Part shown: positions 44,739 to 56,700 of the stretch, one piece after another
Position numbering within the stretch: position 1 is the stretch's first letter
Layout of the letters: every line of letters begins with the position of its first letter
NCBI GenBank assembly: GCA_039707655.1
Contig: CM077666.1
Coordinates: 400,415,886 to 400,479,885, forward strand
Length of the DNA stretch: 64,000 nucleotides
Direction: 5' to 3'
Source of the DNA: Elymus sibiricus
Lineage: Eukaryota > Streptophyta > Magnoliopsida > Poales > Poaceae
The notes under the pieces: generated by a model
Told to the model about the DNA's origin: nothing
Databases searched by the model: none
Seen by the model: only the letters and a program-made list of their open reading frames with translations
Translations under genes and position numbers: made by a program

Positions 44739-47435
44739 CCATAACACTGACGCTAAATGTCGCAAGACTAAAAGAATACCACACAAGTGTGGCACTGCAT
44801 TTGGTCACATTGGAGAAACCCGCATGGAAAATTCCATTATGATGGATTTTGAAGTCGTTTGATTTTGAATCATCTGACACTTGCAACTTTCCTCTGAAAA
44901 GTGAAGTGACTGAAATACCGTTCACAGACCATAAGGAACGAGCAAAGAACATATTGGTGATCATACATTATGATGTGTGTAGTCCAATAAATGTTGTTGC
45001 AAGTAGTGGAGTTATCTATCTTCAGAAATGACTCAAGTAGATATATGGATATTTACTTGTTGAGACGTAAGTATGGATCTTTTGAATTCATTCATAAGGT
45101 TTTCAAAAATGAAGTAGAAGTTATTGTAACAAGAAAATTATGTTTCTACAATTCGATTGCAGAAAGGAATATTTGAGTTACAAGTTTAGCGAATGTCTGA
45201 TGAGTTGTGAAAGGGGTTTCATAACTTACACCTCCCGGAGCACCACTGCAAGTGGAGAATCCGTGTAGATGTAATCGAACCATTCATGAAATGGTAAGAT
45301 CAAAGATGACATAAATAAATTTGCCATTATTCCTTTTAAAGAGTAATGCTTTAGAGACTGCGGCTTTTACACTGAAAAGAGATCCATCAGGTCTGTTGAA
45401 ATGACGCCATGGTATGGTATGCCCAACCATGTTATATCTTTTCTTAACATTTGGAATATGGGGCTTGTGTAAAAGGTTACAAACCTATTCCAAATCAGAC
45501 AAGTGCTACTTTGTAAGGTTATCCCAAGTCATTGGGTATTCCCCACCACTATACCGAGGCAAAGGACTTTGCCACAAAACGGTATGCTTTTAAAGAGAAT
45601 AGTTCTTACAAAAGGCGAGTGGGAGGACAGTGCAACTCGACGAGATAACCAGTATCTTCGTCATCAGATCAAAGGAAAGAAACCTTGGAAGTGATTCCGA
45701 AGTTTCCTACTGCGACTGATACGGAAGTCTCTACAATAAAATGTATGGACTTCGATCGAACTTGCAGTTGAACCACGTAGGCAAAGCTCGTGCTAACCTA
45801 TCAGGTGCGCAAACGAGATATTGTTGTTAGACAACAGTATACCTACAATACACAAGGAAGCGTTGATGGGCCGTGACTCCGGAATTGGCTAAATGCCAAT
45901 ACAATCCGAGATAGTTTCCATATAAGTGATTCAAGATTAAGATCTTGATACACCTTTCAGAAGACTTAGAGTCTAACGAATATTTATTGAAACTAAAAAC
46001 TGATACGGATAAAATGTTTTATCCATAAAGCTCGACTTGTTGCAATAAACAAGTTCAAGGAGTTGACTACGATGAGATTGTCTCACCGTAGCGATGCTTG
46101 ATGTCGGTTCGGGTTGAACTAGCAATTAATACATATTTCAATCATGAGATATGAAACATGGATGACAAAGGGATTTCCATCTGATGGAAATGAAACCTAG
46201 GACTTGTATGTGATACAGTCCAAAGTAATTTGTCGATCCAGAGGATGCTAGTAAGTATGCAAACTTCAGAGTTCCAGCGATGGACAGAAGAGAGCAAAGT
46301 GGAGTTGGAATCTTCGTTTTTGATGAAATGGTCAAAAGAGTTTGACTTCATCAAATGGGTAACGAAGATGCTTGTGATTCAAGAAAGTAAGTGGGAGCAT
46401 AATAATATTTCTAAAAACCTTGTGTACTTAACACATTGTTAATTGGAAATAAATTTCTTGACACGAATTAGGACTTCATTTGAAAATAGTTTTTCAATGA
46501 AGTGCTTAGGCTAAATAGCCTCAATATTAGGCATGATGATCTATGGAGATAGATTTACCTAATGGGGCTAAGCAATGAATACATATTGACAAGATGCTAA
46601 AACCTTTTAGCATTTAAAACGCCAAGGAGTGATTCTTGCCGAAGTCACATGGAAAGAGTTTTTGCAAGACTCGGTGTCCCAAAACACTGATGAGTAAAAT
46701 ACATGATGGAGATTCCACACACTCTTGTGTTTGGATTAACCATGTATTCCATGGTATGTAAAAACAAACAGATATGTCCAATACTCCAAAGTTGTTGCGA
46801 GTATAGATACCATAGTGATCAAAGTACTGATCATGGGACAACAGTGAAAGATGTCATTAAGTGCTAAGAGTAGTGTTGATGACATGTTTTCTCGCAAGTA
46901 GAGATTATGAAGTGCTCGTTGTAAGTGATTACATCAATACAGTCTTCATCAATGCTCCATGCGATTTTCGATTTAAATTGAGGGTTTTGTGTGATACACA
47001 ATATGGTGGCACGGTAGTTGGAAATTGTTCCAAACAAGATACCGTGGCGAATTCTATAACAAAGGCTAAGTATGTTGATGCTTAAGAAGCGACAAAGAAG
47101 TTGTTGAATCATATAGTTCATTCATGAACTTAGTATGGTTCCAAGATGACTTTGGTCTATGGGACACTATTGCAGATAGTTGCTCCATAGCTCAGTCTGA
47201 GGAATCAGGTTTCGACCAATGATTCACACATATGCAAGGCCAAGTCCAGACAAAATATGAATTTTGTGAAAGCGTGAAAACGCAAGGATATGCAAAGTTA
47301 CACACAGAGCTGAAGTCGTCAGATCCGTTGGACATCAGGCTATACCACATGCGAAGCATATTTTACACCAGTATGCCATAGGTGTAAAGTGCATTAGCAT
47401 TGACTAGATTATTGACTCTAGTTCAAGTGGGAGTC
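44739..47435 (+). pseudogene. Decayed pol region of the Copia element (integrase and RNase H traces)
   Basis: Around 44930-45250 the translated fragments ('VIIHYDVCSPINV', later 'VIVTRKL') resemble the Copia integrase core that reads LIHxDVCGP. Near 46980-47090 'GGTVVGNCSKQDTVANSITKAKY' resembles the Copia RNase H block (SWKSSKQDTVADSTTEAEY). Stops and frame changes every 20-80 codons rule out function. The RT motif YVDD was not found. Confidence 0.6.
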
Positions 47436-49446
47436 TGTAGGAGATATGCCCTAGAGGCAATAATAAATGTTATTGATTATCTCCCTGTTCATAATTAGGT
47501 TTATGTTCCATGCTATAACTGCTATGGTTCTCGAGTCTACAATAACCACGAGGCTCGGAGGAAGACTCATATGCACGTGTGGGATAATAAACGGTAAAAT
47601 GTATTCCTAGTCAAGCCTCTATGACTGGCTCAAGTATTGCATGATGATCCTGTTTTCCTGATCATGGGCATGGCTATGCCGGCAATTTTGAGGGCACAAT
47701 TGTTGGTAGAACACTTGTGTTGAATCGACCCGATTGATGTTATGCTATGAGATACATTCGTCATAAGTTTATGGTTAATAACACAGAGAAGTTAATGTTT
47801 GCATAATTCCTTAGACCATGAGAGTGTCGAGTTTCTTCATGCTTGCTTCATGAACTTTGGGGTTTGTTAAACGTCATCCGTAAATGGGTGGCTATTACGG
47901 CGGCTTACGGGTTCATGGAAAAGTATGTCAAGGGACTTGATAGCTCAAGATTGGGATTTGCTCCTCCGACGATGGAGAGATATCTCTGGGCCCTCTCGGT
48001 GTTACGATATCCATCATCGTCTGGCCAGACACAGGGTGATTTGATCACAGGGATGCCGGAACACGGGAACGAGAAAAGAGAACAATACCGGTAACGAGGT
48101 AACTGGCATAGTGGACAAGTTGTTGATCCACGGGGATGCCTACATGTCTCACCTCGGGTATTTGTAACATATCGCGAAGCAACAGGAATAGCACACGGCA
48201 ACTGGAGGTTCACTCGAATATTCATTCGTGTGGGTATAGGGGTCAATATGGGTGTCCACGGCTCCGATGTTGATCATTGATCGGAAAGTGTTCCGGGTCA
48301 TGTCTATACTTCACCGAACCTATAGGGTCACACGCTTAAGGGTCATCTATCTGCTGAATACTAGACGGGGAGTCTGAGAGAAATTCACCGAAAAAGTTTC
48401 GGACGAAACGGAAACGTTCCGGAGAGGATATCGGAATAGTTCCGGTAAAACTGAAAAGTTGTTTCAGAGGATACCATAAAGTCAGATTGGTTTCGGCACA
48501 TGCCTGATAATTCTTGGAGGGTGCCAGAATCATTCTGGAAACTTTCTGGAATTTTTCGGGATGAAAACCGGAAATGTTCCGGAGCTGCCGGAACCGCTTC
48601 AGATGCTTTTCGCAGATGAAAATCACTAAACCGGAATTGTTCCGGATCGCATTGAAACTTATTTTAGTGGGTACTGGAATTGTTCTAAGCCCACATAAAT
48701 ATTTTCAGTTCGACCGGACACTGAAAAATGTCGTCGTGAATAGTGAAATCAGATTTATGGATATGGTTGGAAGTTGGCTTTCCACAAATATCTTCCCAAG
48801 ATATTTTGGGATGACATGGCATTTTGGATATGCCCATCCTACCCCTTGTTTTTCCTATAAATAGAGGGGAGGAGGCAGCCCCATATGCTTCATCCTTGCT
48901 CTCACATACACATGACATGACACTTCTGGCTTCTCTCTCCCTCCCAGCGAAATAGTTTCGTAGAGCCGAAAGGCTGTCTGGGTTCCGGTGGGAACTAGTT
49001 CTGGACGGCGAAGCCCTGCCGGATAGATGACACCGTATGTGTGCAACTCTGTAGAGAGATCGTAGTTTCGGTCTTAGTTCGAGAGTGCCTCCCGAAGGGC
49101 TGTCCGTGTGACCGTCCGAGTTTTGGAGGTCCTCCCGAAGGGTTGTCCGAGTGACAGTCCGAGTTTCGGAGGTCCTCCCGAAGGGCTGTCCGCGACACCG
49201 TCCGGGGGACTGTGCGACCGCCTCCCGGAGGGCTGTCCGCAGGGCAGATGAGGGTATACATCCTCGCGGTTGGGAGGTTGTAAAATCCTAGCTGCGGGGA
49301 TCTGCACCGCCGATCGTAATCGACTCTACTTCCGCTGCGCTATGAGTCGGTAACGAAAATGATCAAACCTTGTATGCAGTCTCCATAGTGGTCCTGGGCT
49401 GGTGCGTAGGTCGGAAAATTTTTGTTTTCTGCTGCGTTACCCTACA
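47436..49446 (+). repeat. 3' LTR of the Copia element
   Basis: The LTR is 2,011 bp, preceded by the purine tract 'caagtgggag'. Its TATA box is at 48856-48863. It differs from the left LTR at about ten positions by eye. Confidence 0.92.
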
Positions 49447-49451
49447 GTTGT

Positions 49452-49961
49452 CTCATTATGGGCAATCTGGGGTGCGCGGCGTAAAGCTCTTCACGAGGGC
49501 ATTTTTAAAAGTCCACATGCAATCAATGGATTCATCACTTCGTACTTACAGGAGATCCAATCCCTGGTGAAGCCTAGCCGAAATGTCCATGTCTCAACAG
49601 TAGCAGCAGGTAACGCTTGGATACCCCCTCCGTCCAACTTCTCAAAAGTGAATGTCGATGCTGCCGTGAGTCGAAACGGAAATTATGGTGCTGTTGCTGC
49701 CATTAGTAGAGACCAAGATGGACAGTTCCACAATTGTCTACCCTGCAATTGCTGATCCAGCCACGTTGGAAGCCATGGCAGTTAGAGAGGGTCTGGCTCT
49801 CTCAACAGATCTTTACAACCAGCAGGTCCAGGTTGCCTCAGATTGCAAGAACGTGGTAGATGAAGTCAAAGAGGGAAGCCGTTCGAGTTATGGTGCAATC
49901 ATTCGTGAAATCAAAGCGGGTGCTAGTTTCTTTATTTCATGTAACATAGTTCATGAACTTA
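49452..49961 (+). pseudogene. LINE, piece 3 (RNase H domain)
   Basis: The frame after the Copia insertion continues 'LWAIWGARRKALHEGIF', then 'PPPSNFSKVNVDAAVSRNG', the RNase H start (KxNxDAA) that ends many plant LINE ORF2 proteins. After a frame change near 49730 the domain continues ('ATLEAMAVREGLALS', 'VASDCKNVVDEV'). It ends at the Harbinger-type MITE. It is a pseudogene because of the frame change and insertions. Confidence 0.8.
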
Positions 49962-50499
49962 GGCTGCTCATAGTGGGAGTACATAAGTAGTAACATAAGT
50001 GCCACACAGGCAAAAAATATGATGTGACAAACAATTAATGAGGAGAGATGCAAATGGAGTAACATAATATGTTAACATCACATAGCGGTTCCCGATGTAA
50101 AATGACTACAAAATAATAAATGAAGCTTTCTATGTTATCATATCTATGACACTACCCACTACGAAGATAGTAACCTAGACTAATAACATACTCCCTCCGT
50201 CCTTTAAAGAGTGTACTTCCAACTTTGTTGGAAAGTCAAACTTTTTTATGTTTGACCGTATTTGTACAATAATAGACCAACATTTATGCTATCAAATTAG
50301 TAGCATTAGATTCATAATAAAATATATTTTCATCATATACCTATTTGGTTTCACAAACACTGATATATTTTTGCACAAACTCGATCAAACTTTGAGATAG
50401 TTTGACCCTCCAACAAAGTTGAAAGTACACTCTTTCAAGGACGGAGGGAGTATGCATGTTACTAGTAACAGTCTAAGTTGCTCCCCACTATGACTAGCC
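49962..50499. mobile_element. Harbinger/Tourist-like MITE, TSD TTA
   Basis: The inverted ends GGCTGCTCATAGTGGG (left) and CCCACTATGACTAGCC (right) are flanked by TTA at 49959-49961 and 50500-50502. This is the 3-bp target typical of PIF/Harbinger. It has no coding frame. A Stowaway MITE sits inside it, so the Harbinger-type copy arrived first. It interrupts the LINE RNase H region. Confidence 0.85.
50191..50450. mobile_element. Stowaway MITE (Thalos-like), TSD TA
   Basis: The 260-bp element starts CTCCCTCCGTCC and ends GGACGGAGGGAG, flanked by TA (50189-50190, 50451-50452). It is foldback-like, with internal 'caacaaagtt/aactttgttg' arms and no coding capacity. Confidence 0.93.
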
Positions 50500-50502
50500 T
50501 TA

Positions 50503-50660
50503 GGAGCTCAAATTATGAGGCTCATAATCTAGCGAAGTATGCTTTAAATTTAGGGCCTGGCCGCCATGTTTGGTTAGGTCAGCCCGATGATCTTTCTTTC
50601 GTCCCTGTAAACGTTGTGACGAACTAATAAAGCTTCACGAGATTGTCTAAAAAAATTTAT
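50503..50660 (+). pseudogene. LINE, piece 4 (C-terminus, stop and A-tail)
   Basis: The frame resumes as 'NYEAHNLAKYALNLGPGRH' (the end of RNase H-like domains, xHxLAKxAL), with TAA at 50625-50627. A short 3' region with 'aataaa' (50626-50631) and an A-rich end (about 50650-50656) follow. This marks the 3' terminus of the LINE. Confidence 0.75.
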
Positions 50661-51332
50661 TTTCTAGAGATCGTTATTGATTATTATATGCCGCCATTTT
50701 TCTTTATTTGTCTTGAAAAATAAAGACCCATGGGGAGCCAAACAACAAATGCAAAACAATGAGTTCACCTACAATTTTTCTTTATTTGTCTTGAAAAATA
50801 CCCACTGTACTTGATCAGGCCTTTGGAGCAGGAACATCAGTGTATTGAAACCAATAGAAGCGAATCAGTTGTTATCGCCTATCGTCCTTCCATCAGGCGA
50901 AATTGCACTTCATCCTTCTGCTTGCAAAGTTCCCCTGCTCATTTAGTGCAGCACTCCAAACCTGGCCGGATCCGTGTTAAAAATACTGGAAAAAAATAGC
51001 ACGCTATAGCACCGCTAATAGCACCTTATAGCATTTTGAGCAATGTCTTGCTAAATAAACTAGTGTACAATGTCTCTATAGCACGCTCATTGCATATTTT
51101 AAGGGTGGCGCTATTTTGCTATAGCGCGCTATTTTTTTCATTGGTTAAAATTTCATACAAACTTCACAGGACCTGCACCAATCTAAACACTGAAAAAGGC
51201 TTTCGCCCAGTTTTATATATAAAGCAAAAGACCACCAACAGACAGACATACAGTTCCGCACAATACAAAAAAAAAACCCAGACCAAACAGGGTACAAAGC
51301 CCAATCTGAACAAACCCGGTGATCAACCCGAC
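50661..51332. other. Repetitive spacer: duplicated 26-mer and a 'tatagcacgc' palindromic stretch
   Basis: 'tttttctttatttgtcttgaaaaata' occurs twice (about 50697 and 50776). From 50995 to 51145 'tagcacgctatagcaccgc' and 'ctatagcgcgctatttt' form inverted, MITE-like ends, possibly a small hAT-type remnant. No gene was seen. Confidence 0.4.
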
Positions 51333-51349
51333 AGCGGTGTCGAAAGAGG

Positions 51350-51650
51350 GCGAACCAACCTGTGGTTGGATGGTTAGAGGGACTGTGGTATCCCCAGCCC
51401 ACCAGGGTTCAAATCCTGGTGCTCGCATTTATTCCTGGAATTATTTCAGGATTTCCGGCGATGCGCATTCAGTGGGAGGAGACGTTCCGTCGACGACGAG
51501 GTGCCTACGGTGACTTCGTAAATTTCAAGATGATATGCCGGCTCAGTCTTTCGGAGATGCTCATAGGGGTAGGGTGTGCGTGTGTGCGTTCATAGGGGTG
51601 AGTGTATGCGCGTGTATATGAGCGCTTGCGTCTGTACTGTGTTAAAAAAA
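51350..51650 (+). mobile_element. tRNA-derived SINE (~300 bp), perfect 17-bp TSD
   Basis: The 301-bp body has a tRNA-like head with box-A-like 'tggttagaggg' and box B 'GGTTCAAATCC' (about 51407-51417), and ends in an A-run. AGCGGTGTCGAAAGAGG flanks it at 51333-51349 and 51651-51667. The long variable duplication shows LINE-driven insertion. The body resembles an abundant cereal SINE family. Confidence 0.88.
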
Positions 51651-51667
51651 AGCGGTGTCGAAAGAGG

Positions 51668-52162
51668 TGTACCCTGAATATCATTCCCCGGTATCTTGTC
51701 TATTCGTCTCATTTCACAGCACATGTTACACCCCTTTGCAACAACGGTGGAGTCCATCACAATTCACACAAACATGACGTCATATGCTTTTGGACTTGCT
51801 AAAAGAAGAAAATGCATCGACCCTACCAATGTGCATAAGCTACTTCCTGCTGTACCCACTCCTGAACTGCAAAATAATGACAAGAGCAGCGGCCTTGTCC
51901 GGTTCAAAATACAAGAAAAATAACTGTACATACCTACTAGTGAATAGTCACCGCGCAGTAGGTTCAGCGAAAAGCTTTCCAAAATGATGCTCGCTGGTGA
52001 TACTCTCGCCATGTCCAGGACCTCGGGTGCCAAGAAGTCATCTGTCTAGTCTGATGTACTATCCAGTTATACTATATCACAGCGGGCTACTAGCAACAGC
52101 TAGGTTATCTCTGAATATTTCAGAGCGAACTACATGTTAGACTGCAGAGCGGAAGTGAGAAT
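51668..52162 (-). other. Presumed 3' flank/UTR of the 52-54 kb gene
   Basis: This is unique-looking, AT-balanced sequence directly downstream (minus strand) of the stop codon at 52163. No other gene or repeat was recognised. Confidence 0.4.
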
Positions 52163-54063
52163 TCATTCTGCAGCTTGACGTGCCAACGACTCTGCTTTGG
52201 TCACGCCATAGTAGACTGCTTTACCTCCAGGCCACATGAGAAAATTCCAGCCCATGGGAGATCCACCAACGACATAAGACCCCTGCAAGGGTCCACCCAG
52301 CAGCTGATTGGCTTCTTGATGAATCCCCACGGCAGCAGTCTGCGAGCTTACAGGCTTGAGTGGTATCTTCTCGCCTGTATCCTGGCCTATCTGAGGCACT
52401 TGATTCTTCCCTCCAGATGGAACTTTCCCTGCAGGTCTGTTCTTGACATCTCTAACTGCAGGTATGTCTGATGGTATAGCAGTCTCAGCAGCAGCAGAGA
52501 TATCAAGCCGCATTTTCTTGGATAATTCCATAACAACTTTTATCTCTGCAACGCAAAATAAACAGTGGCAGACTAATTAGCCTTATTTATCTTCAATAGA
52601 TGCATGATCAAGAACCCATATGTTCAGAAGACCCTTGACTCGTCAGGTACCCTACGCAGTCATCAGAAATTTATAAACCAAAACAGAGCACACTTTTAAG
52701 TAGCTTTCCAGAAAGATGTAAACATATTTAGATTCATACGGTTTGTTTCAATAGGATATGCATGTATATTTCATTATAACTACTAATGAGTACTAATTAC
52801 TAAGAATCCTGACAAAGTACATTATGACCTAGGTACTATTGAAGCCACGATACATCAGTTATGTTACAAAAATAGTAGGAAATTGTCAGGTGCTGGGCTA
52901 TGAAATGTAACATATTTTTTTTTACGGGCAAGCACGAAAATGTAACATATCAATGTGTATGTGTTTACATGCTATAGAAATGTAACAGGCTGGTATAAAT
53001 TGTAGATTGCACATCACATTGGTATGCAAAGAGAACACTATGCTTCTATAAATAAAACATGGAGTTCTAGAGGAACTTGTTCAACACAATATCCTAAACT
53101 ATATGTACCTGACCAAAAACATACTCAACGCATCAGAGAAGTTAAATACATGTCTGTAAGCTCTGACAACACCCTTAAAAAAAAAAGCTCTGACAACAGT
53201 ATGAACTGAACATTTACCTTTCAGGATCTCGAGAGCAGCATCGTTCTTGTGGGATTCAGTAGCTCGGCAAACCTTCAACACAACAAATGTACCATTTCAG
53301 AGTGGCTTTCTGTTTTAACCAGTACTAATCATACTACAATTGACAAGTAGACAGCAAGCGAGGGTATTACAAATTAGTAGAACTTCTAATCCAATATCAG
53401 CAATGGCAACACACAATTCGCAGAACAATTGTGTTCTACTAAGTCCTAACATACACGCTATAATGATACTGGTCACCACCGTCTTTCCAAGCTCCAATCC
53501 ATATTTTGCAGATGTATGCCCTTTTCTCCGTCATATCATAGACTCATAGTACATTTCAACAGTGCAGTGAACCTTGGAAATTTTTCCATTCAGTCGCTAA
53601 TCCAATTTCCAACAACTACAGTAGCAACCATAGCACTACTACCAGCGTTCTAGCATGAAGCATTACTCAACAAAAATCGCTTGATCTTCTTCAAGTTAAA
53701 AAGACCCCCAACAAATAGCACGAGTAGTAGGATTATGCAAGTTGCTGCAGTTACCAAGACTGAACGGAGTGCGCGGAGAGATTAAGGGTTTGGTGTGCGG
53801 ACCTGAAGGAAGCGGCCGCGGAGGCTGGCGACGGCTTCTCTGATCCTGTAGTAGGGCGAGTCGTGAAACCCCAACTCCTCCAGCTTCCGCTTCTTTGGCT
53901 GCGCGTCGGACTCATCCGCCGAAAGCGGCGGCGGCGGCGGACTAGGTGGTGGCTTCGTATCGAAGGCGGCCGTCGGCTCCGATGGCGGCGGTGGCGTGAG
54001 CTGCCATCCCGCGTGCGCGTGGGAGGGAAATGGTTGAAGACGGGAAGGTTGAAGGCGAGACAA
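52163..54063 (-). CDS. Plant protein of unknown function, three exons, no in-frame ATG (232 codons)
   Basis: The minus-strand exons are 54063-53803, 53272-53218 and 52545-52163. Introns have GT-AG ends (CAG|GTCCGC to TGAAG|GTTTGC; GAAAG|GTAAAT to TTGCAG|AGATAA), and the total of 699 bp is in frame. The protein has a Pro-rich N-terminus, a nuclear-localisation-like PKKRKLEE (residues 56-63), a conserved-looking 'GFHDSPYYRIREAVASLRG' block and a short helix ('EIKVVMELSKKM'). Its C-terminus is Gly/Trp-rich ('GGSPMGWNFLMWPGGKAVYY'). I know no function. The frame extends to a TAG at 54078-54076 without any ATG; 54063 is TTG. Either the ATG is lost, initiation is non-AUG, or an upstream exon is spliced in. 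Smooth splicing and clean codon structure favour a real gene or a recent pseudogene. Confidence 0.7.
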
Positions 54064-56700
54064 GCAATCGATGTGCTATTTGATGGCTCGTTTAGAGACG
54101 AATGATATTCCCGAACAGAGGAAGCGTGCAGTTCCAGTCAAACACTTCTAAATTATGACTGCTAAAAGCCGAAATCATTACTTTTAGCTAGGGAAAGGGT
54201 CTCGATTCTCGAAGGGTAGATAGTAACATTATTTTCTTCGACCCTAAGAAAGAAGGCATTACAAAATTGCCCACAAATTGAACTAAAAAAATCTATGTGT
54301 TATGTCACAAAAATCGTATCATTAAATTTATATTTGATTTCTTATCAATGGTAAAATAATTTTGAAGTTACATGGTGCATGTATTATTGGTTAATTGATG
54401 TTTGAAATTAAATCTCAAAAAACGTCACGCCTTTTTTTTTAGTATTTGAGATAGTACAGTCAGTACAAGGACCTAAAAGAAAAGAAAAAAAATAAGTCAG
54501 CCCTTGCATTTTACAAAAGAGGCCTCGGATCATGAAACTAGATCCCAATTCAATCCTTGCAACATGATTCAACATGGACCAAAAACCACCCTCACTAGGG
54601 ATGAAACCACTTGTGACAAAGGCTGACCACAGCCCCACCACGAGAGGGTTTTGGGAGGAAGGAGTTGCATACGCAAATCTAAGGGTGTACTGCTTCCCTT
54701 TTGGCTCAAAGCCTGGGAGGAATGAAAGGAGGCACCGTTGAGGGACGTCGGAGCTCCATGTTGTCGCCTTTTGACCAAAAGATATAGCGGTAGGACATCA
54801 TAGGCCGCCCATCGACCACCAAAGCAAGATCCTCCCAAAGGGGGAGATTGCTTTGGCGGGTGTCATATCTCTAAAACTCGCGCCTTTGGGGTTGACCTCC
54901 GAGGAAGAACTAAATTCACAAGTCGTCGACGGCTCAATCTTTCCCCTTACACATCTCCACCTCTTCCACCATGGTGGTTAGAAGAGATAGGGTATGGTAA
55001 AGTACTAAGCTCCATATTTGTGCTAATGGTCTTGGTTGATGGTAAGCACCCGAGAATAAACTTGAGAATAAATCAAAGTAAGAAAGTGTTTTTTAAAGGA
55101 CTTGGATCTATCATAAAAGTTCACCAAAAGTACAAAGTACCCAAATATAATAAAAATTACATTGAGGTCCCTAAACCAACGGACGACCACTATCGCCGCC
55201 AGAACGAGCCGCCGACGCACAGTTGTCGCTGCTCCCTTACCGGAGTCGACCTGGCCTTGTCGATGACAGTCGAAAAGTCTTTGTGCATATTCCCCTAAGG
55301 ACAAGCGCCCTAGAGCTACAGTCGTCGTCGTTGAACCCTTAAGTCGATCAGAAGAACCTGACATCAAGTTTCGTTGTCGTGTACACATGACGAGAAACCC
55401 TAGCCTCATTGCCCTGAGAGCTGTCAGGAATCTATGTTAGAGCTCTGTCTAATCCGTCCCAATGGATGAACTTGAGAAGGATCGGAGCCCGGAAGACTAA
55501 CTCGAAGAAGAAGCATCTTCATCCGCCCGAGCGCCGCCTCTATGAGAAACGAAAACCCTAACCTATCTACTAGATGGGGCCGAGGCATCAGGATCCCCCT
55601 CTCCGCCACTGGCCATCGGAACGACGGACATAGGGCAAGCGAATCCCACGGGCTTGCCGACAAACATCGAGGGAAAAAACTTTTGCCCTGGTTGCCTTGC
55701 GAGAAGGGAAAGAAATGAAATAAACTGCCAAAAAAGTAAGAAAGATTACATTGTTGTAATGATAATATTAATCTAGGTCTATGCAAAAAGAATTCAAATG
55801 TATTTTTCTTTAAATATATTGTTACTCATTTTTTTTCTAAGTTGACTCGTTATGAACAGACAACTTTCACAAGGTCTAGATTTTTTTTTTGCGACAGCAG
55901 AAGTTCCAGAAATTAACATAACTTCTACAAGTCAATAGACTTAGAAATAAAATAGGAAACTTAGGATACGGATTCGATTCACGAGCAGATAAACATATCG
56001 TCTTGTTCCTTTTGCCTTATCATGAAAGCCACATTCATTTCGTTTGAGGAAGTCACATCCCATTCCCTAAAAATAAGGAGATCGAAACTGCTCCATGCAC
56101 GATACTTGTGCCTGACGTATGGACGGCATGTTAATCCAGCGGCCGGTGCTTGTTCAATCATACGCATGTCGGCCGGATTAAATCACCGTGTGTGAACTGA
56201 TTTTTGTCGTGTGCATAGCACAACTCTAAGGAGATTCATTCATTATTTTTTTCTTCAGAATTTCTAACTTTATATTGGTAGTCATCTAATCAAGATATGT
56301 TCATCATTTTTCACTTGCATGAATCTTGTGTTTACATTAGATGGCTCATACAGGTGACTTGGGAATAATTATTTCTCATCCGCTTGAGAAATAGAAACCG
56401 GACATGAAGACAATTTCTGTATTTCCTTTATACGGAGTATTCCAGTTACATAATTAATTTCACTGTATTTATAGTGCAAAACATGCAAATTAAACTAGGA
56501 GTACATTGTATAAATATTAATAAAATCAACTAAAAGTGTACCGTAAAAAAGATGGAATTTCTTTTCTTTTTTAACACGAAAAAGATGGAATTTCGTCAAA
56601 ATCTGATTTGGAGTTTTTGGAAGAAAACCAAGGGGTGAAGCTTTGGAAGCTTGTAAACTGCCCGCTCTTAAATACTCTGTGGAAAATGGCCGTCCGGAAT
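54064..56700. other. Intergenic region between the two genes, partly repetitive
   Basis: 54064-54420 is unique-looking promoter-side sequence of the minus-strand gene. From about 54430 to 55790 the sequence resembles degraded mobile-element DNA: GC-rich 'gccgcc/cgtcgt' stretches and 'gagaaacgaaaaccctaacc' near 55540. The frames there (up to 128 codons) are unrelated to known proteins. From 55800 to 56700 it is AT-rich with nothing recognised. Confidence 0.4.

Larger units (their letters stand above)
39926..49451 (+). mobile_element. Copia LTR retrotransposon (Angela/BARE/WIS-like LTR head), decayed core, recent insertion; TSD GTTGT
   Basis: The LTRs are both 2,011 bp (39931-41941, 47436-49446), starting TGTAGGAGATATGCCCTAG and ending CCTACA. 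GTTGT flanks them (39926-39930, 49447-49451). By eye the LTRs differ at about ten sites (0.5 %), which would correspond to roughly 0.2 million years at the often-used grass LTR rate. In contrast, the 5.5-kb core is full of stops and frame changes and keeps only faint integrase and RNase H similarity. A young insertion with an already degenerate core suggests a non-autonomous lineage moved in trans. Confidence 0.9.

Noticed and set aside
51350..51430. tRNA gene suggested by box A/box B
   Set aside because: No cloverleaf or anticodon arm can be formed; the unit continues into a 300-bp SINE body with an A-run and a target-site duplication.
54569..55409. Minus frames of 89-128 codons between the two genes
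   Set aside because: No recognisable domain or splice context, and sequence has the character of degraded repeats.
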